A stretch of DNA of 64,000 nucleotides, taken from assembly GCF_001951155.1 (NCBI RefSeq), contig NZ_CP016359.1, positions 1,264,001 through 1,328,000 of the forward strand, written 5' to 3'. Source of the DNA: Christiangramia flava JLT2011. GTDB taxonomy: Bacteria > Bacteroidota > Bacteroidia > Flavobacteriales > Flavobacteriaceae. Positions 19,901 to 26,746 of this stretch are shown here, one piece after another (the first letter of the stretch is position 1; every line of letters starts with the position of its first letter). The position numbers and the translations under genes are program-made. Below the pieces are notes generated by a model. That model ran no database searches and had not been told where the DNA came from. It saw only the letters and a list, made by a program, of their open reading frames with translations.

Positions 19901-20766
19901 CCGGCCGATTCTTTTTTAAGCAATTCGAGTTTATTGTTCAGCACCACCACCCCGGCTCCGCGAGTGGAAACAATGATTTCCTGGTTAAACAATTGCAGAG
20001 AAGTGATCTCCGAACTGGACACCTCGTAAGGCAGGTATGCTCGCTGAAATTTTTTGAAATCGGGATCGGTTTTATATAAACCGCTATCTTTTGTGCCGAA
20101 GATGATCGCATCGGGCAAGGAAAGAATGCTGGTGATCTGGAGATTCTGGTAATATCCCATATCGATCTTATTGAATTTCCCCGATTTCCGGTCGATAGTC
20201 AGGACTCCGTTGGGGCCTGCAAAAACAATCTGATTCCCATGAAGTACGATCCCAGCGGCCATGGTATTTTCAGAAAGAAAACGAGAAAGTCCAAAATCAT
20301 CTTTTTCTGAGTTGGTATTCAACTTATAAACACCATTTTCCGCAGCGATCCACAGCTGGTTGCCGGCATCCTCCCGGAGCGCATAAATTTTTCCGGTCAC
20401 TCCACTCACAAAACGGAAAATGCTTTGCCCGTTTTCGAGCACCGCAATTCCGGCAGAGCCTGCCAGCCATACGTTTCCCTGAGAGTCAGTATACGTTTCC
20501 AGATATTCCCCGCCTACTTCCTTGGGGATTCCCATAAATTTGTTGAAAACCTCGGTGTCTCCGGAATTGTATTTAAGAATTTTAACCGCTGTGGTGATCC
20601 AGAGATTTCGCCTGGAATCCTGCTGAATATGCACTTCATCAGCCTTGATAAAAGGCTCGATCGCATTAACTTTTTGAACTGACCTTGTATTCTGCCCGGT
20701 TAGCGTACCGGCAATTCCGGAAATAAAAACCAGAACCAACAGAAATCTCCATCTAAAATGCCCCAA
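16912..20766 (-). CDS. Hybrid two-component regulator with degenerate kinase and receiver
   Basis: A 1284-residue one-protein regulator of the Bacteroidota HTCS class. After a signal peptide (ends near GTLTGQ) come two periplasmic propellers (about 30-680), a Y_Y_Y domain (about 685-745, with SYASLPPGDYTFMVRSR), a membrane span (about 747-768), a kinase-like region, a receiver-like domain (about 1037-1155) and an AraC-type HTH (last 100 residues). In typical members the kinase motif is SHEFRTPL; here it reads KQEFGKPV with Q795 where the phospho-histidine should be. The N-box asparagines are also lost (IIFGLVSASAQYC). In the receiver the phospho-acceptor position of IISDVMMP is alanine (IISASVLP, A1086). 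The frame is open throughout, so it is not a pseudogene. It faces the glucan cluster and may regulate it without phosphotransfer. Confidence 0.92.
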   Translation of the reverse strand: MGHFRWRFLLVLVFISGIAGTLTGQNTRSVQKVNAIEPFIKADEVHIQQDSRRNLWITTAVKILKYNSGDTEVFNKFMGIPKEVGGEYLETYTDSQGNVWLAGSAGIAVLENGQSIFRFVSGVTGKIYALREDAGNQLWIAAENGVYKLNTNSEKDDFGLSRFLSENTMAAGIVLHGNQIVFAGPNGVLTIDRKSGKFNKIDMGYYQNLQITSILSLPDAIIFGTKDSGLYKTDPDFKKFQRAYLPYEVSSSEITSLQLFNQEIIVSTRGAGVVVLNNKLELLKKESAGYPNNVYATCLDNQNLLWMVSNKGLYLQNFSGNVVANVTHDPAKYSSLGDDFVTASEKDSEGNLWVGTAKGLSIWNPETDRWRHIENLNYTRNIKDPDKITDMASVDDHMWIATADDGVYKVNIHTLLRAHYSVDALYKTPIQAANAVFIDGHKNIWIGGKDGYLTQIKPDNTFKSYPIKNVEAISELGPKQLIVATKSRVHSLNPYTGRITDLTKLTAKANMVYYGMNDLQITNQGIGLFATEGAGLILYDFDKERTQQLSTSDGLPSNNILGVDWEHEGAIWITTDNGLAYYNQNTKDLRLFSELNGLSTNEITTGITKLRKEDLMFGSTKGLNIFKPKELLAQQEFKPELTLEKMILPSKTREEAGKIDLAGLGEVEIQEEAAFQLKFRGRSNLDPEGIEYSWKLANFDDDWTKPTKLNSVSYASLPPGDYTFMVRSRISEGGWSNPKLLDIRVADTGGTISTVYLFMGISVLAMIAIFVIVFVKRSRSADRQAKAELREKLKQEFGKPVESAVHSLSKISEAAENSPEDLQRYAARFDDLFRQILNFNYEESVYEISKIDMHKHLSVMLKDMKPLFEDKKLEFSINDQWGEEAFFYNLEVLDKIIFGLVSASAQYCHEHGKIIVNLIETSVGDLKLQITDNGRGVPESHQRTLDRMTSMPKGRKYRDANGLASLIQARELAQNSGGSFSYDTEKNEGSTFTVILKNRKQDYRKVPSRAAQVFLAEKQKKNPKTKFPKAIANYSDSKILVIENDAKIRELLLRNIGKYCQVYQAATAEEGMEKAGMIFPDIIISASVLPDMNAFQLAKMLKRNIGLNHINIFMIADGEVQLSEEQLDGFSEVIRKPIDVNLLLTKISEKLAWQQQLRSNYVKAYVEDKTPEFRSANDEKFIQNLGEIILENIKNENFTVHDLSAAVGISSNALFMKLKNLVNLSPQDFMEFTRLNYARELMDQNEYNSMEVAYKSGFSSPKLFYSSFKKFYGYSPTGSVDKSR

Positions 20767-21010
20767 ATCTTAAATATTGAATGATGATTTCCTGTAAATT
20801 AAAAAAACATCGAGGCAAACGATCCCGACTCTAAAAGTTTTAAAACGAATTTATTAAGATGATATTAACAGAGAAAAACGAACGAATCGCGGCAAACCAT
20901 CAGTAAAATCAGTCGGTTTCAAAAACATCAGTTTTTTCGTACAAGTAGTAAATTATGAAAACGCCTGATTTTCAGCCCCTGAAAAATTCCGAAGCAGCCA
21001 TTCAGCGGTC

Positions 21011-21619
21011 TCACATATGTAATTTATTGAGCTCGATCACGGCATTTCCCCTGATGCTCACATGCACCCAAAGATGTGTGGGCCCTGCTTCGATCTGGGA
21101 TAGGTGTAAATCATTGAGCCTCCCGGAAAGCTCAATGCCTTCCTTAGCTTCAATCTTGTCTTCCAGCTTCTCGTTCACTTCCATTAGCTTTTCCTCGATC
21201 TGCGGCATAAAATCAAAATTCATCTTTTGCTTGATCTTGTCATGCATCCAGTTGTTCAGCAGCGTTTCCAAAAGGGTGTCGCCGAGCCAGTTGTTGGTTT
21301 TGCCCTCCACTTCAAATTCACTGATGAAGATTTGCTGCAATTCTTCCTGGAGTTCCATTTTCAGATGAAAAACCGCTGCTCCCTGCTTATTTTTGAAAAG
21401 CGTGGTAAGCGTTTGGAAAGTCACGATCAGCGCCAGGTCAAATTCTGGCTTATCACTGTGGTGCAAACCTGCATCGAGAATCTGCGCATAATTACGCGCC
21501 GAACCATCATCTTTTTCTTTTTTGATCATTTCACCCACCAGTTTTTCGCGAAGGTGTTCTTCCAGTACTTCGTAAGGAATTTTGACAGGCAAGGTGAGTG
21601 CTAGTTCTGGGTGTTCCAT
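21011..21619 (-). CDS. Conserved hypothetical protein, possibly DUF4403-like
   Basis: A 202-residue protein with no signal peptide. It starts with a strand-rich segment (LALTLPVKIPYEVLEEHLRE), continues with charged helices, and ends with strand pairs (IELSGRLNDLHLSQIEAG, THLWVHVSIRGNAVIEL). The end pattern resembles one half of DUF4403 proteins, which are usually more than twice as long and secreted, so this would be a short cytoplasmic relative. That resemblance is from memory and is weak. No motif points to an enzyme. It is flanked by about 200 bp on each side and seems monocistronic. Confidence 0.6.
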   Translation of the reverse strand: MEHPELALTLPVKIPYEVLEEHLREKLVGEMIKKEKDDGSARNYAQILDAGLHHSDKPEFDLALIVTFQTLTTLFKNKQGAAVFHLKMELQEELQQIFISEFEVEGKTNNWLGDTLLETLLNNWMHDKIKQKMNFDFMPQIEEKLMEVNEKLEDKIEAKEGIELSGRLNDLHLSQIEAGPTHLWVHVSIRGNAVIELNKLHM

Positions 21620-21830
21620 TGGTTGAATCTTTCAAAAGATAATATAGAAATTTCTGCGGCCTGTCAATGGTAAAATTCTCTTAAGAATTGGCTCCGATCT
21701 CAGAAAAAACAATCCTTCAGCAGTTTCGAAACACAACTGGAACATTTTGCCATAATCTTTTGTTAATCATTTGAGTAAAGCTGCCTTTCTTTTTAATTTG
21801 AAGGATTGTTCAACCAAAAATCAATAAATC

Positions 21831-22034
21831 ATGAGTGTTATAAAAGTAATAGAAGTCATTGCGACTTCCGAAAACAGTTTTGAAGAAGCCGTTAAAAATG
21901 CGGTAACAGAAGCCGGCAGGACGGTTAAGAACATTAAATCGGTTTATGTGAAAGATATGAACGGAAAAGTCCAGGACAATAAAATTGTTTCGTATGGTGT
22001 CACCGCCAAAATTTCCTTCCTTGTAAATGATTAA
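21831..22034 (+). CDS. Dodecin family flavin-storage protein
   Basis: Dodecins are small proteins that assemble into hollow dodecamers and bind pairs of flavins, buffering free riboflavin, FMN or FAD. The 67 residues have the normal length and pattern: VIKVIEVIATSENSFEEAVK, then AVTEAGRTVKNIKSVYVKDM and a closing strand YGVTAKISFLV. The family tryptophan that stacks on the flavin in archaeal dodecin is not visible at the NIKSVYVKDM strand (V-Y-V instead); bacterial members vary here. It is a single-gene unit with its own strong terminator. Confidence 0.9.
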   Translation: MSVIKVIEVIATSENSFEEAVKNAVTEAGRTVKNIKSVYVKDMNGKVQDNKIVSYGVTAKISFLVND

Positions 22035-22040
22035 ATCGAA

Positions 22041-22066
22041 AATGCAGTGGATCTTCACTGCATTTT
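22041..22066 (+). terminator. Intrinsic terminator after the dodecin gene
   Basis: Arms AATGCAGTG (22041-22049) and CACTGCATT (22056-22064) pair perfectly around a six-base loop and are followed by a T-run. It starts 6 bp after the dodecin stop codon. Confidence 0.9.
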
Positions 22067-22112
22067 TTCAATTTACGAACCTTGGCGCTTAACGATCTAT
22101 TCAACTGAAAAA

Positions 22113-23174
22113 TTATCCCGAAACGGCCTTTTTGGGACTATAATATTTAGCCTTGAGATAAAAGGAGAATCTCACCAGCAAGATAAGCGCCGGCACTTCC
22201 ACCAGTGGCCCAACCACGCCGGCAAAAGCCTGCCCTGAATTCAACCCGAAAACTGCAATAGCTACAGCGATCGCCAGTTCAAAATTGTTCCCGGCGGCGG
22301 TAAACGAAATGGCTGCATTTCGGTCATATTCCACTCCGCGGGCTTTGCTAATGAAAAAGCCAACTATGAACATGACCAGGAAATAGATCAATAAGGGAAT
22401 CGCGATCAATAGCACGTCAAACGGAATTTTTACGATCATTTCTCCCTTTAAACTGAACATCATGATGATCGTTGCCAGCAACGCGATGAGGGTGACTGGC
22501 GAAACTGTGGGCAGAAACTGCTTTTCATACCACAGCTTTCCTCGCCAGGCGGTGAGTAGGAGTCGGCTCAAAATTCCTAATAAAAAGGGAATACCAAGAT
22601 AAATCAGCACACTTTCAGCAATCGTGGAAATTGGAATATTGACGATCGCTCCTTCAAAGCCCAGTAAAGGCGGCAGTTTGGTGATAAATAACCACGCGTA
22701 AAAACTGTAACCAAAAACCTGGAAAATACTGTTCAGGGCCACCAAACCGGCTCCATATTCGCTACTCCCTTCCGCCAGGTCATTCCACACCAGCACCATG
22801 GCAATGCAGCGTGCCAGGCCAATTAAGATCAAACCCACCATATACTCAGGATGGTCCTGGAGAAAGATCAAGGCTAGAGCGAACATCAGTACCGGGCCTA
22901 TAATCCAGTTGAGGAGTAACGAGATTCCGAGGGTTTTGACATCTTTAAAAACTTTGGGTAACAGGGTGTAATCTACTTTTGCCAGTGGTGGATACATCAT
23001 CAATACCAGCCCGACCGCGATAGGAATATTGGTCGTTCCCTGGCTGTAAGAGTTCATATTTTCAGCAAATCCAGGGAAAAAATAGCCGAGGCCCACTCCT
23101 GTAAGCATGGCCAGAAAGATCCATAAAGTAAGGTAGTTGCTGAGGAAATCCAGCTTTTTAATATCAGTTTTCAT
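22113..23174 (-). CDS. acr3: ACR3 family arsenite efflux transporter
   Basis: A 353-residue inner-membrane exporter with about ten spans that pumps arsenite out of the cell. The conserved cysteine of the ACR3 family is present as C123 in [18 protein letters not shown], and the C-terminal half has the family segment [20 protein letters not shown] with the equally conserved glutamate. It is the last gene of the ars operon, and its start overlaps the arsenate reductase gene by 11 bp. The usual length and all key residues are present. Confidence 0.95.
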   Translation of the reverse strand: MKTDIKKLDFLSNYLTLWIFLAMLTGVGLGYFFPGFAENMNSYSQGTTNIPIAVGLVLMMYPPLAKVDYTLLPKVFKDVKTLGISLLLNWIIGPVLMFALALIFLQDHPEYMVGLILIGLARCIAMVLVWNDLAEGSSEYGAGLVALNSIFQVFGYSFYAWLFITKLPPLLGFEGAIVNIPISTIAESVLIYLGIPFLLGILSRLLLTAWRGKLWYEKQFLPTVSPVTLIALLATIIMMFSLKGEMIVKIPFDVLLIAIPLLIYFLVMFIVGFFISKARGVEYDRNAAISFTAAGNNFELAIAVAIAVFGLNSGQAFAGVVGPLVEVPALILLVRFSFYLKAKYYSPKKAVSG

Positions 23175-23793
23175 ATAGCCTGGCTTTTACCTGCTGAAAA
23201 ACATACAGCATTTCTGTTGCAATCTGATTGCTGCGTTCCTGATAATGCCTGGCTTCCTCGCTGCTGCCATCTGAGATCTTCGGATCTTCGAAGGTCATTT
23301 TCAGGCGAATGGAAGCGGAAGGAATAAAAGGGCAATTTTCATCTGCATCGGCACAGGTCATGATCGCAGCAAAATTTTTGGGATTAAATGGGTGATCGAA
23401 TTCTTTGGAAAATGCAATAATTGGCAGCTGATTTTCGCCATATCGAATACTGAAAATCGGGTTTTCACCATTGCCTAGTTCAGCAATTTCGAAACCCGAA
23501 TGCTGTAAGCTCGAAATTACCGATTGATACACGGCGGTCGCTTCAGTCCCACCAGAATAACATTCGATCTTCGGAAGTTCCAGCCAGGCGGCGATCGTTT
23601 GTGCCCAAATCTGAGCAAAATGACTCCTTCTGGAATTATGAGTGCAGATAAAATTCAGTCGAACAGCTTCTTCCGAAGCTATTTGAGAGACCATATGCTC
23701 TATAAATACTTGCAGGATTTCCTGTCTTTCCGGAGTAATTTCCGCAGTATCCAGTGCGCTTAAAAAATCTTCGATCTTCTTAAAAATTCTCAT
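23164..23793 (-). CDS. arsC: Thioredoxin-type arsenate reductase (LMW phosphatase fold)
   Basis: This reduces arsenate to arsenite for export by the next gene product. The 209-residue protein has the low-molecular-weight phosphatase P-loop CX5R as C50-THNSR-R56 and, further on, C145 and C152 in [10 protein letters not shown], which match the spacing of the Cys82/Cys89 pair of the thioredoxin-coupled ArsC class. A DP motif (FEDPKISDG) follows. An N-terminal helical extension of about 45 residues precedes the fold, as in many Bacteroidota members labelled protein-tyrosine-phosphatase. It overlaps the GNAT gene by 4 bp and acr3 by 11 bp. Confidence 0.9.
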   Translation of the reverse strand: MRIFKKIEDFLSALDTAEITPERQEILQVFIEHMVSQIASEEAVRLNFICTHNSRRSHFAQIWAQTIAAWLELPKIECYSGGTEATAVYQSVISSLQHSGFEIAELGNGENPIFSIRYGENQLPIIAFSKEFDHPFNPKNFAAIMTCADADENCPFIPSASIRLKMTFEDPKISDGSSEEARHYQERSNQIATEMLYVFQQVKARLYEN

Positions 23794-24284
23794 GATTTGA
23801 TGCCTATGATTTTACTTCTTCTTTCCATCAGGATATTGTCGCGCCAGATGCCATTCAGCCTGCCAATCTTTTCCCGGTAGCCTACCACCCGAAATCCGCA
23901 TTTCTCATGCAGTTTTAAACTGGCGGTATTTTCCCGCATCATGGCGGCATTTAGTGTCCAAATTTCATTGTCCTCGCTAATGCGAATCAATTCCTTCAGC
24001 AACAGTTCCCCATATTTTTTTCCTCTATTTTCGGAACTCACATACACGCTCACTTCGGCCACTCCGCGGTAAACGCAACGGTCGCTCACCGGTGAAAGCG
24101 TTGCCCATCCCAGCATCTCGCCATGATCATACAGGGCAATCCTCCCGAAAGGTTTTCTGCTGGCATCCCATTTTTCAAATGAAGGAGTTTCAGTCTCAAA
24201 GGTTGCCATTCCCGTGGCAATACCTTGCTGGTAAATACGCCGAAAATCGTTAAAATTCTTACGGGATATCGGTCGAAATTCCAT
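23790..24284 (-). CDS. GNAT acetyltransferase of the ars operon, ArsN/PAT-like
   Basis: A GNAT-fold N-acetyltransferase. From the start chosen here it has 164 residues: FRPISRKNFNDFRRIYQQGI at the N-terminus, a central VAEVSVYVSSENRGKKYGELLL with the acetyl-CoA-binding R/K-x-x-G/K-x-G turn, and the SLKLHEKCGFRVVGYREKIG C-terminal pattern shared with phosphinothricin acetyltransferases. In arsenic operons such enzymes (ArsN1) acetylate arsinothricin, an organoarsenical antibiotic; that role is inferred from context. The start at 24284 is one base after the DUF6428 stop codon; a longer reading from 24311 would overlap that gene by 26 bp and adds nothing conserved. Confidence 0.82.
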   Translation of the reverse strand: MEFRPISRKNFNDFRRIYQQGIATGMATFETETPSFEKWDASRKPFGRIALYDHGEMLGWATLSPVSDRCVYRGVAEVSVYVSSENRGKKYGELLLKELIRISEDNEIWTLNAAMMRENTASLKLHEKCGFRVVGYREKIGRLNGIWRDNILMERRSKIIGIKS

Positions 24285-24285
24285 T

Positions 24286-24744
24286 TTAGCAACAGCCTGA
24301 CCCCGGTGCACACGACGTAGTTAATTCTGCCAGATTTTTCTTTGGTTTCTCCACTACCCCACATTTTTCCTGCGCGAGACAGGTCGTGGCTTTATTGATC
24401 AGCAGGAAATCAGCACCGTCAAAATCCAGGTCATATTTACCAATTGTGGAGGACTGGTATTCCACTTCGATCTCCCAGTCACCCAATTCCAGCACTTTTT
24501 CGGAAAGCTCGATGATGTGCAGCAACTTCTCGGGATGCAGCCGGTGATCATAATCGTTTGCTTCCCATAGCTGAAAACTGATTTTGGTTTCTTCGCGAAG
24601 CGTTCCGCCGCAATCGATAAATTTCTTAGCGATCTTACCAATTTCGGTTACATGAAAATGCCTTGGCACGAGATTTCCGTCAGGCAGTTTGAAGGCAATG
24701 CATTCCAGTCCTGCCAATTCTTTTTTAATTTCTGAAAGTTTCAT
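24286..24744 (-). CDS. DUF6428 family protein of the ars operon, cysteine-rich tail
   Basis: A 152-residue cytoplasmic protein that I place in DUF6428, a family I recall next to arsR and arsC in Bacteroidota. The core is mixed (ECIAFKLPDGNLVPRHFHVT, then KISFQLWEANDYDHRLHPEK, then WEIEVEYQSSTIGKYDLDF). The tail carries five of its cysteines: C in TTCLAQEKCG and a terminal SCAPGSGCC. Those thiols and the HFH segment could bind As(III) or another metal, but no activity is known. It is the first gene after arsR, with its own ArsR-type palindrome 3 bp before its ATG. Confidence 0.8.
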   Translation of the reverse strand: MKLSEIKKELAGLECIAFKLPDGNLVPRHFHVTEIGKIAKKFIDCGGTLREETKISFQLWEANDYDHRLHPEKLLHIIELSEKVLELGDWEIEVEYQSSTIGKYDLDFDGADFLLINKATTCLAQEKCGVVEKPKKNLAELTTSCAPGSGCC

Positions 24745-24746
24745 TT

Positions 24747-24762
24747 ATCGGTATTTTACGAT
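24747..24762. promoter_or_regulatory. Second ArsR-type operator, before DUF6428
   Basis: The bases ATCGGTATTTTACGAT carry the same ATCG...CGAT half-sites, spacing and TTACGATTAA flank as the site before arsR. The centre is less symmetrical. It ends 3 bp before the DUF6428 start codon, inside the 36-bp gap after arsR. Confidence 0.55.
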
Positions 24763-24780
24763 TAATTGTTTTAAATTTTT

Positions 24781-25110
24781 TTAGCAGCAATCGGCTCCTT
24801 TAAAAGACTGGGATAGAAAAGCATTAAAATCAGCCTTCATACTTTCCCATTTCACGGCATCCAGGCAATAGCAAACCGATGTTCCTTCTATGGTTCCCCT
24901 GACCAGGCCAGCCTGTTTCAGTTCCTTCAAATGCTGGGAAACGGTTGCCTGCGCAAGACCAACTACTTCCACGATCTCACCGCAAACACAGGTATTGCGT
25001 TTGGCCAACTCCTGTAAGATCGCGATACGTGCGGGATGACCGAGCACCTTGGCCATATTGGCCAACCGGTTTTGTTCTGCTGAAAATTTTTGTGATTTTG
25101 TGACTCCCAT
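24781..25110 (-). CDS. arsR: ArsR family arsenic-responsive repressor
   Basis: A 109-residue winged-helix repressor of the ArsR/SmtB class. Helix region LGHPARIAILQELAKRNTCVCGEIV carries the arsenite-sensing CxC (C41, C43 from this start); the recognition helix is GLAQATVSQHLKELKQAGLV and the wing has RGTIEGTSVCYCL. The protein ends in ADCC, which could add thiol ligands. The start at 25110 is preferred because it places the near-perfect ATCG...CGAT palindrome 4 bp upstream, the same layout as before DUF6428. Starts at 25116 (inside the palindrome) and 25197 (inside a terminator hairpin) look less likely. It should repress itself and the four genes after it. Confidence 0.92.
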   Translation of the reverse strand: MGVTKSQKFSAEQNRLANMAKVLGHPARIAILQELAKRNTCVCGEIVEVVGLAQATVSQHLKELKQAGLVRGTIEGTSVCYCLDAVKWESMKADFNAFLSQSFKGADCC

Positions 25111-25114
25111 ATTC

Positions 25115-25130
25115 ATCGCAATATTACGAT
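25115..25130. promoter_or_regulatory. ArsR operator before arsR
   Basis: ATCGCAATATTACGAT is a near-perfect palindrome (14 of 16 positions symmetrical) directly before the arsR start. The half-site ATCG and the flank TTACGATTAA recur before DUF6428 at 24747, which supports binding by the same protein. Confidence 0.7.
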
Positions 25131-25160
25131 TAAAAAATGGTAACTTCAAAATGAGATAAT

Positions 25161-25191
25161 AAAAAAGGGCGCGATGGTCATCAGCACCCTT
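25161..25191 (-). terminator. Minus-strand intrinsic terminator in the arsR leader
   Basis: Read on the minus strand, AAGGGTGC and GCGCCCTT (plus positions 25184-25191 and 25165-25172) pair fully with one G-U pair around an 11-base loop, and a T-run follows. On the plus strand the same pair is a C-A mismatch, so it is directional. It sits about 50 bp upstream of arsR, so it either ends a transcript that begins further upstream or acts as an attenuator. Confidence 0.6.
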
Positions 25192-25426
25192 CATCATAAA
25201 CTATAAAAATATCCTTAGCGTTTGGTTTCGCTGCGCTGAAGATACGAAAATATCCAAGATTGGATGAGATTTAGCTAATCCCAGCTTTTTAGGAAGGCAT
25301 CTATTAAAATTAAGCATTAGAACGATCGATAAAATCATTGCTTCTATCTAGTGAATTTCCTTATTGGTATATAAGATTATTATTTCCGGAAACAGCGTCA
25401 TAAAATTTGTAGTCAAGAATTTGTTT
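25192..25426. other. Non-coding gap between arsR leader and tolC
   Basis: No gene is supported here. Between the leader terminator and the TolC start the DNA is AT-rich, with GGATATTTT occurring twice on the minus strand (about 25207-25250) and a small ATCCAA/TTGGAT hairpin near 25251-25264. These could belong to a short minus-strand transcript ending at 25161. No clear TAnnTTTG promoter was found in front of tolC. Confidence 0.4.
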
Positions 25427-26743
25427 ATGACACGGACGGCTCTCATAATATTAGTTTTTTTATCCTTTTACAATCGGTCTTTTTCCCAGGAGGAAAAAAA
25501 AGTCTGGTCTCTGGAAGATTGCCTGCTATATGCGGAAGATCATAACCTTACGATTACCGATGCGCTACTGGATCAAGCTGTTGCCGAAGTCACCTACGAT
25601 CAATCCAAGCTACAAAAAATCCCAAGCATTACCGGAAATATTTCACAGAGTTTGACCAATGGGTACAGCATTGACCCTATTACCAGCAGTTATATCAATG
25701 AACAAATAAGTTCTACCAGCTCGTACCTCAACGCCCAGGTAAGTCTTTTTAATGGCAATAAGCTCAACAACCAGATTGCCCAAAATAAACTCCTAGTACA
25801 GCAAAGCAATTTGTTTGTAGAAGAAGCTAAAAATAATATTGGCCTAAGCATCATACAATCGTATTTACAGGCATTATATTTAAAAGAATCTATATCTATA
25901 GCTCGCAAAAGCCTTGAAAATTCCCAGCAGGAGACCTTGCTTTCCAAAAAAAGATATGAGGCCGGAGCTATTGCCAAAAAGGATTATTCAGATGCCCGAT
26001 CACAGGAAGCAAAAAACCAATATGAACTTCTCAATGCCAGGAACAATTATTCAGCTGAAATTACTTTCTTAAAACAGCTGCTGAATCTTCCGCAGTCACA
26101 ACAGCTGGAAATTACAGAACCTCAAGAGACCTATCTCTACCCTGTACCATTCAGTGCGGAACAGATCTACCTTCATTCTCTGCAAGAGTCACCCTCGATC
26201 CAGGCGTCCAGCATGAACATCGAGATCTCAGAAAAAGATATTGATATCGCAAAAGCCGACTTTTTACCTTCCCTGAGCCTGAGCGGCAGCCTGGGCAGCG
26301 GTTATACCAGCATCCAGGATATGAACTTTCTGGATCAATATGACCTGAACTTTAACCAGCGAGTGGGACTTGCCCTGAGTATTCCTATTTTCAACCAGGG
26401 AGCTACCAAAGCCAGTGTTAGGAAGGCGGAAATTCGCAAAGAACAAGCAAACATCGCATTAGAAAATTCCAAAAATGAGCTGTATCAAAATATCACGACG
26501 GCCTGGCAGAACTACACCTCGGCAGAAGAACAATTTAATGCCGCGAAATTGGCAATTGATGCCGCGAAAGACTCCTACCAATTGGCAAGTAAGCAATTTG
26601 AGCAGGGTTTGATTAACTCAGCTGATCTTATTGTTAGCCAAAACAATTACACCACTGCCCAGCAAAATCACCTTCAGGCAAAATATATGGTGATCCTGTA
26701 TTCCAGATTGCTGAATTTTTATAATACCAATCAACTTTACTGA
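25427..26743 (+). CDS. TolC family outer-membrane efflux channel
   Basis: A 438-residue outer-membrane factor that forms the exit duct of the efflux pump encoded by the next three genes. The start at 25427 (MTRTALIILVFLSFYNRSFS) gives a clean signal peptide; a longer reading from 25364 would put 21 extra residues in front of it. The mature protein shows the duplicated TolC pattern: WSLEDCLLYAEDHNL at the start, the long helices with YEAGAIAKKDYSDARSQEA, and in the second half SIPIFNQGATKASVRKAEI and SKQFEQGLINSADLIVSQN. It is 3 bp before the adaptor gene. Confidence 0.92.
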   Translation: MTRTALIILVFLSFYNRSFSQEEKKVWSLEDCLLYAEDHNLTITDALLDQAVAEVTYDQSKLQKIPSITGNISQSLTNGYSIDPITSSYINEQISSTSSYLNAQVSLFNGNKLNNQIAQNKLLVQQSNLFVEEAKNNIGLSIIQSYLQALYLKESISIARKSLENSQQETLLSKKRYEAGAIAKKDYSDARSQEAKNQYELLNARNNYSAEITFLKQLLNLPQSQQLEITEPQETYLYPVPFSAEQIYLHSLQESPSIQASSMNIEISEKDIDIAKADFLPSLSLSGSLGSGYTSIQDMNFLDQYDLNFNQRVGLALSIPIFNQGATKASVRKAEIRKEQANIALENSKNELYQNITTAWQNYTSAEEQFNAAKLAIDAAKDSYQLASKQFEQGLINSADLIVSQNNYTTAQQNHLQAKYMVILYSRLLNFYNTNQLY

Positions 26744-26746
26744 TCT

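Noticed and set aside
17000-20766. Pseudogene call for the hybrid regulator
   Set aside because: All key residues of phosphotransfer are lost, but the frame is open over 1284 codons and the sensory and DNA-binding parts are intact, which fits a functional variant better than decay.
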